This document shows positions 61,602-64,000 of a DNA stretch of 64,000 bases, in pieces. The translations under genes and the position numbers were made by a program. Below the pieces are notes generated by a model. It worked only from the letters and a program-made list of their open reading frames with translations, was not told where the DNA came from and ran no database searches. This DNA is from Hirudo medicinalis (lineage: Eukaryota; Annelida; Clitellata; Hirudinida; Hirudinidae): positions 106,708-170,707 of the forward strand of contig MPNW01000300.1 of the NCBI GenBank assembly GCA_011800805.1. The letters are read 5' to 3'. Numbering within the stretch: the stretch's first letter is position 1; every line of letters begins with the position of its first letter.

Positions 61602-64000
61602 ATGTGGATGCTTTCAATGTGGCTCTGCATAAAAGTGGGAATTATTGTGATATAGCTGTGGCACCTGAACAGCTGTTTGACGGAAACAAAACTCACGTTG
61701 AAAGTATAACATTAAAATGTATACGGAATTCTTACGTAGACGTAGATTTGGAATCGAGTTACGACATCAGTTACATAGTGCTCTACGCAGGAGAAGGCAT
61801 GCTTGTCTACAGACGTTTTTTATTCACATTTCTGATTATCTATTTCATTAAAGCAATCATAATCAAAATCACGTAATGAATAAATATGATTGCAATCATT
61901 TTATTTATGAATCAATTTAATGTATGCATACATATTGTTATAGAAAATTACCGGGGTCAGTTAGATTTCTTTCTTGTGTACCGAAAACGTGGCCCAATAT
62001 ATGATTTGTGTTCGCTGTATCCAAGAAAACAAGATCCTTCCAAAAGTGCTGAAGGCATGAGACTGAACTGCTACCCGACCACTAAATTGTTTCCAACAGT
62101 TAGAATCGATTCGGATAGAAATGATGGTTTATATATTGCTGAGATTGAAGTTCATACGTTTGGTATAATTTTTCATTCTCTAGCGTATTATCCACGTATG
62201 TGTACATTTTAAGAAACACCGTGTTTCAGGTTCAATAGCGCCTGATGAAAATGCTTTGAATTTTATCGGTTGTTATAAAGGGCCTCCTAAATATGAAGTC
62301 CCTTATGTCGATTTGGAAGCCTGTCGAAAGGAATGTATATTTTGGTTGTTTGTCATTTTTGCTAGGCAGGTGAGGAAGTAGAACGTCACTAATCTACGGT
62401 TTTACTCAACAACAACAACCAATTTTTTTAAATAAGATTACTTTAGAGCTATAAGATTTAGGCTTCTGTGAAATATGTCTGTCTTATGATAAAGCACAAG
62501 TTGTTTAGACCAATACCAACAAAATTATAAGATTTAGGCTTCTGTGAAATATGTCTGTCTTATGATAAAGCACAAGTTATTTAGACCAATACCAACAAAA
62601 TTATTATTCAACGTGGCTGTACACAGATATGATGACTTTTATAATAGTTCCAAGCATTTGCTAAATAATGAATGGAAGAATTTAATAATGCTAATGACTT
62701 CTAAAGAACGACAGCTGTGCTTGCTTCATGAAGTTGCCATCAGAGAACGAAATAGCAGCCGAAAGTTGTGATTTTAAATGCGATATTGGCGTCGGATACT
62801 GTGGAGGCAGCGACAGTTATTCTGTTTTTCTAAGTACGCGTTCAGTGCCATATTGTGAAAATAATTAATATTATTATAATAATTTAAATAATATTTGTCA
62901 GGTCCTAATTCCTCCTGTCGGGATACTATCTTGTTTCGTCGTTAATGATCGAAAACCAACACGTTTTTCAAAATAAAAATGTATTGGAAGCCAAGAAATC
63001 AACAAAAACAATAAGCAGATCGCAACTATAGTACAATGATCGAAATTCAACGCACACCACTCGCACACTCGCTAATACAACTATCGTCTGCCNTAATAAT
63101 TGTTCATTAACGTCCGTTGCATAGCTAGATGATTAGGACGGTGCTCCCGCAACGGGATTCGAATCCGTGCTGCCATCGTGAGAGGCGGAAGTCTTAACCA
63201 TTAGACCATGCGGGAGCCACTCTGCCTGCCTTGCCGAGCGACGCCATATATATACTCCTAGGCTGCCACGCGCATTAACATGCAAAATACAGCCCATCAT
63301 GCTGTCGCGCAGTCCCAGGCAGACGACTAAAGCACATCACACGGCCTCATCACGCACACACATCCCTCCGCGCATATAAACAAAATTTAAAAATGTCAGA
63401 ACCCTGACAAATATTTTAATACAAATTTCATTTGTCATGAAAATTACTTTAAGAACTCTTGCTACTCGTTACAGTGATAGCTCCTCTACCCCACTATGTC
63501 GGATGTTTGCAAACGAGTAGGGATTACAAAAGTAAAGCCTCACTTGAAGGCAACATAACTGTAGCCAAATGTATTCAAACCTGCGATTTAAAAGGAGATT
63601 CTTATGCACTTTTAGAGGCAAAACTTGTTGATTTAACTATTTTATTACCCGGTTTAAATAATCAAGTTGAACATTTTTAATGAAGTAACATTGTAATTTT
63701 TGATAATTAAAACTAAAATTATTTACGTTCAAAGAACGGACGGTTTTGCATCTGCGAAAGCACCAATTTGGATTTTCAAAATCTGCCCTACTTTTTCCAC
63801 ATGGAATCGCACCATATAAGCTCTTGTACAAGTAAATGCTCTGGAGATCCAACCACTTCTTGCGGAGGTTTACAGAGTGCTTCGGTTTATAGAAGTAAGA
63901 ATTAATTTTTAAAAGCATGGCATTGATTACTAAGTTATTCCCCTTTTTGAAGCTTGCACATTTAAGAGTTTCGAAATGCATGCCGTCATACCATGTAAAA
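61602..64000 (+). CDS. Tandem receptor paralogue 3, partial at both ends
   Basis: Seven whole exons and part of an eighth: 61602-61796, 61944-62162, 62230-62369, 62707-62833, 63475-63617, 63735-63894, 63953-64000+. The first listed corresponds to exon 2 of its sisters, and all phases match theirs; the listed set covers exons 2-8. Domains seen: galactose-binding-like (FNVALHKSG, LFDGNK, AEIEVHTFG), WSC1 (FIGCYKG to YCGGSDSYSVFL), WSC2 (HYVGCLQTS to SCGG) and the start of the first EGF. It is the most diverged copy; its WSC2 lacks the acidic run of the others. Introns after 61796 (GAAG|GCATGC) and 63617 (GAG|GCAAAA) start with GC. The signal exon is not firmly located, and the EGF/TM part lies beyond the window. 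Confidence 0.85.
62451..62602. repeat. 76-bp tandem duplication in receptor 3 intron
   Basis: Two adjacent 76-bp units starting ATAAGATTTAGGCTTCTGTG differ at one base, indicating a recent duplication in the intron between the two exons of WSC1. Confidence 0.9.
62891..63414. mobile_element. Inserted element with 12-bp terminal inverted repeats
   Basis: ATATTTGTCAGG at 62891-62902 and its exact reverse complement CCTGACAAATAT at 63403-63414 bound about 524 bp inside the intron before exon 6 of paralogue 3. Base composition is GC-richer than the surroundings. It holds a tRNA-Glu-like sequence and one N at 63093. Flanks TTTAAATA and TTTAATA could be an imperfect target-site duplication. No coding frame, so a non-autonomous element is likely. 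Confidence 0.55.
63144..63218 (-). tRNA. tRNA-Glu(CTC)-like sequence, possibly a pseudogene or repeat part
   Basis: Minus strand, 75 nt. The acceptor stem is a perfect 7-bp GCTCCCG/CGGGAGC. It has D-arm TGGTCTAATGGTTAAGAC, anticodon loop CTCTCAC (anticodon CTC, Glu) and T-arm ACGGATTCGAATCCCGT. The anticodon stem (TCCGC/GATGG) has two mismatches. A related, more decayed copy lies at 43260-43330 with shared flanks, so it may be part of a dispersed repeat. A covariance-model score would settle whether it is functional. Confidence 0.55.

Overview
The window reads as nuclear DNA of an invertebrate animal. It is AT-rich, with long AT-rich intergenic spaces, many trinucleotide and other simple repeats, dispersed short repeats, reverse-transcriptase relics and small spliced exons. 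The best taxonomic clue is the neuropeptide exon at 11355-11557. It ends in two amidation-ready peptides, YLRFamide and YMRFamide, both known from leech nervous systems, so an annelid and probably a leech is inferred. The rest of the window fits this but does not prove it.

Layout: 1-11354 is mostly non-coding, with a partial Thr/Asn-rich coding tail at the left edge, tRNA-derived SINE copies, a decayed non-LTR reverse transcriptase, an ATATC satellite and a 44-bp inverted repeat. 11355-11557 is the last exon of an RFamide neuropeptide precursor (+). 14202-17685 is a complete TBC1D24 (Skywalker) gene (+, 9 coding exons, 568 aa). 19446-22192 is a complete YIPF6 gene (+, 7 exons, 225 aa). 23453-31232 is a complete DAAM formin (-, 23 coding exons, 1075 aa). 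35065-35580 has coding-like minus-strand sequence with an in-frame stop. 36536-38344 is a sphingosine-1-phosphate phosphatase (-, 3 exons, 453 aa). 39378-48506 is a ZNF292/RLF/ZNF654-family nuclear protein (-, 10 exons, 2020 aa). For every complete gene, exon phases were checked one by one and the summed CDS is divisible by three.

49589-64000 is the accessory part: three tandem plus-strand paralogues, the third cut by the window edge. Each encodes a signal exon, a galactose-binding-like (F5/8 type C/fucolectin-type) domain, two WSC domains, EGF-like repeats and, in the two complete copies, one transmembrane segment with a short basic tail. I do not recognise this architecture as a named family. 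All three copies keep a GC-AG intron at the same position inside the second WSC domain; copy 3 has a second GC donor and DAAM has another.

The housekeeping genes belong to separate pathways: vesicle traffic and Golgi (TBC1D24, YIPF6), actin and planar polarity (DAAM), sphingolipid turnover (SGPP) and chromatin (ZNF292-like). No operon-like logic is seen. The tandem receptor family is the most likely undescribed system: a lineage-specific, duplicating, glycan-binding-type surface protein cluster.
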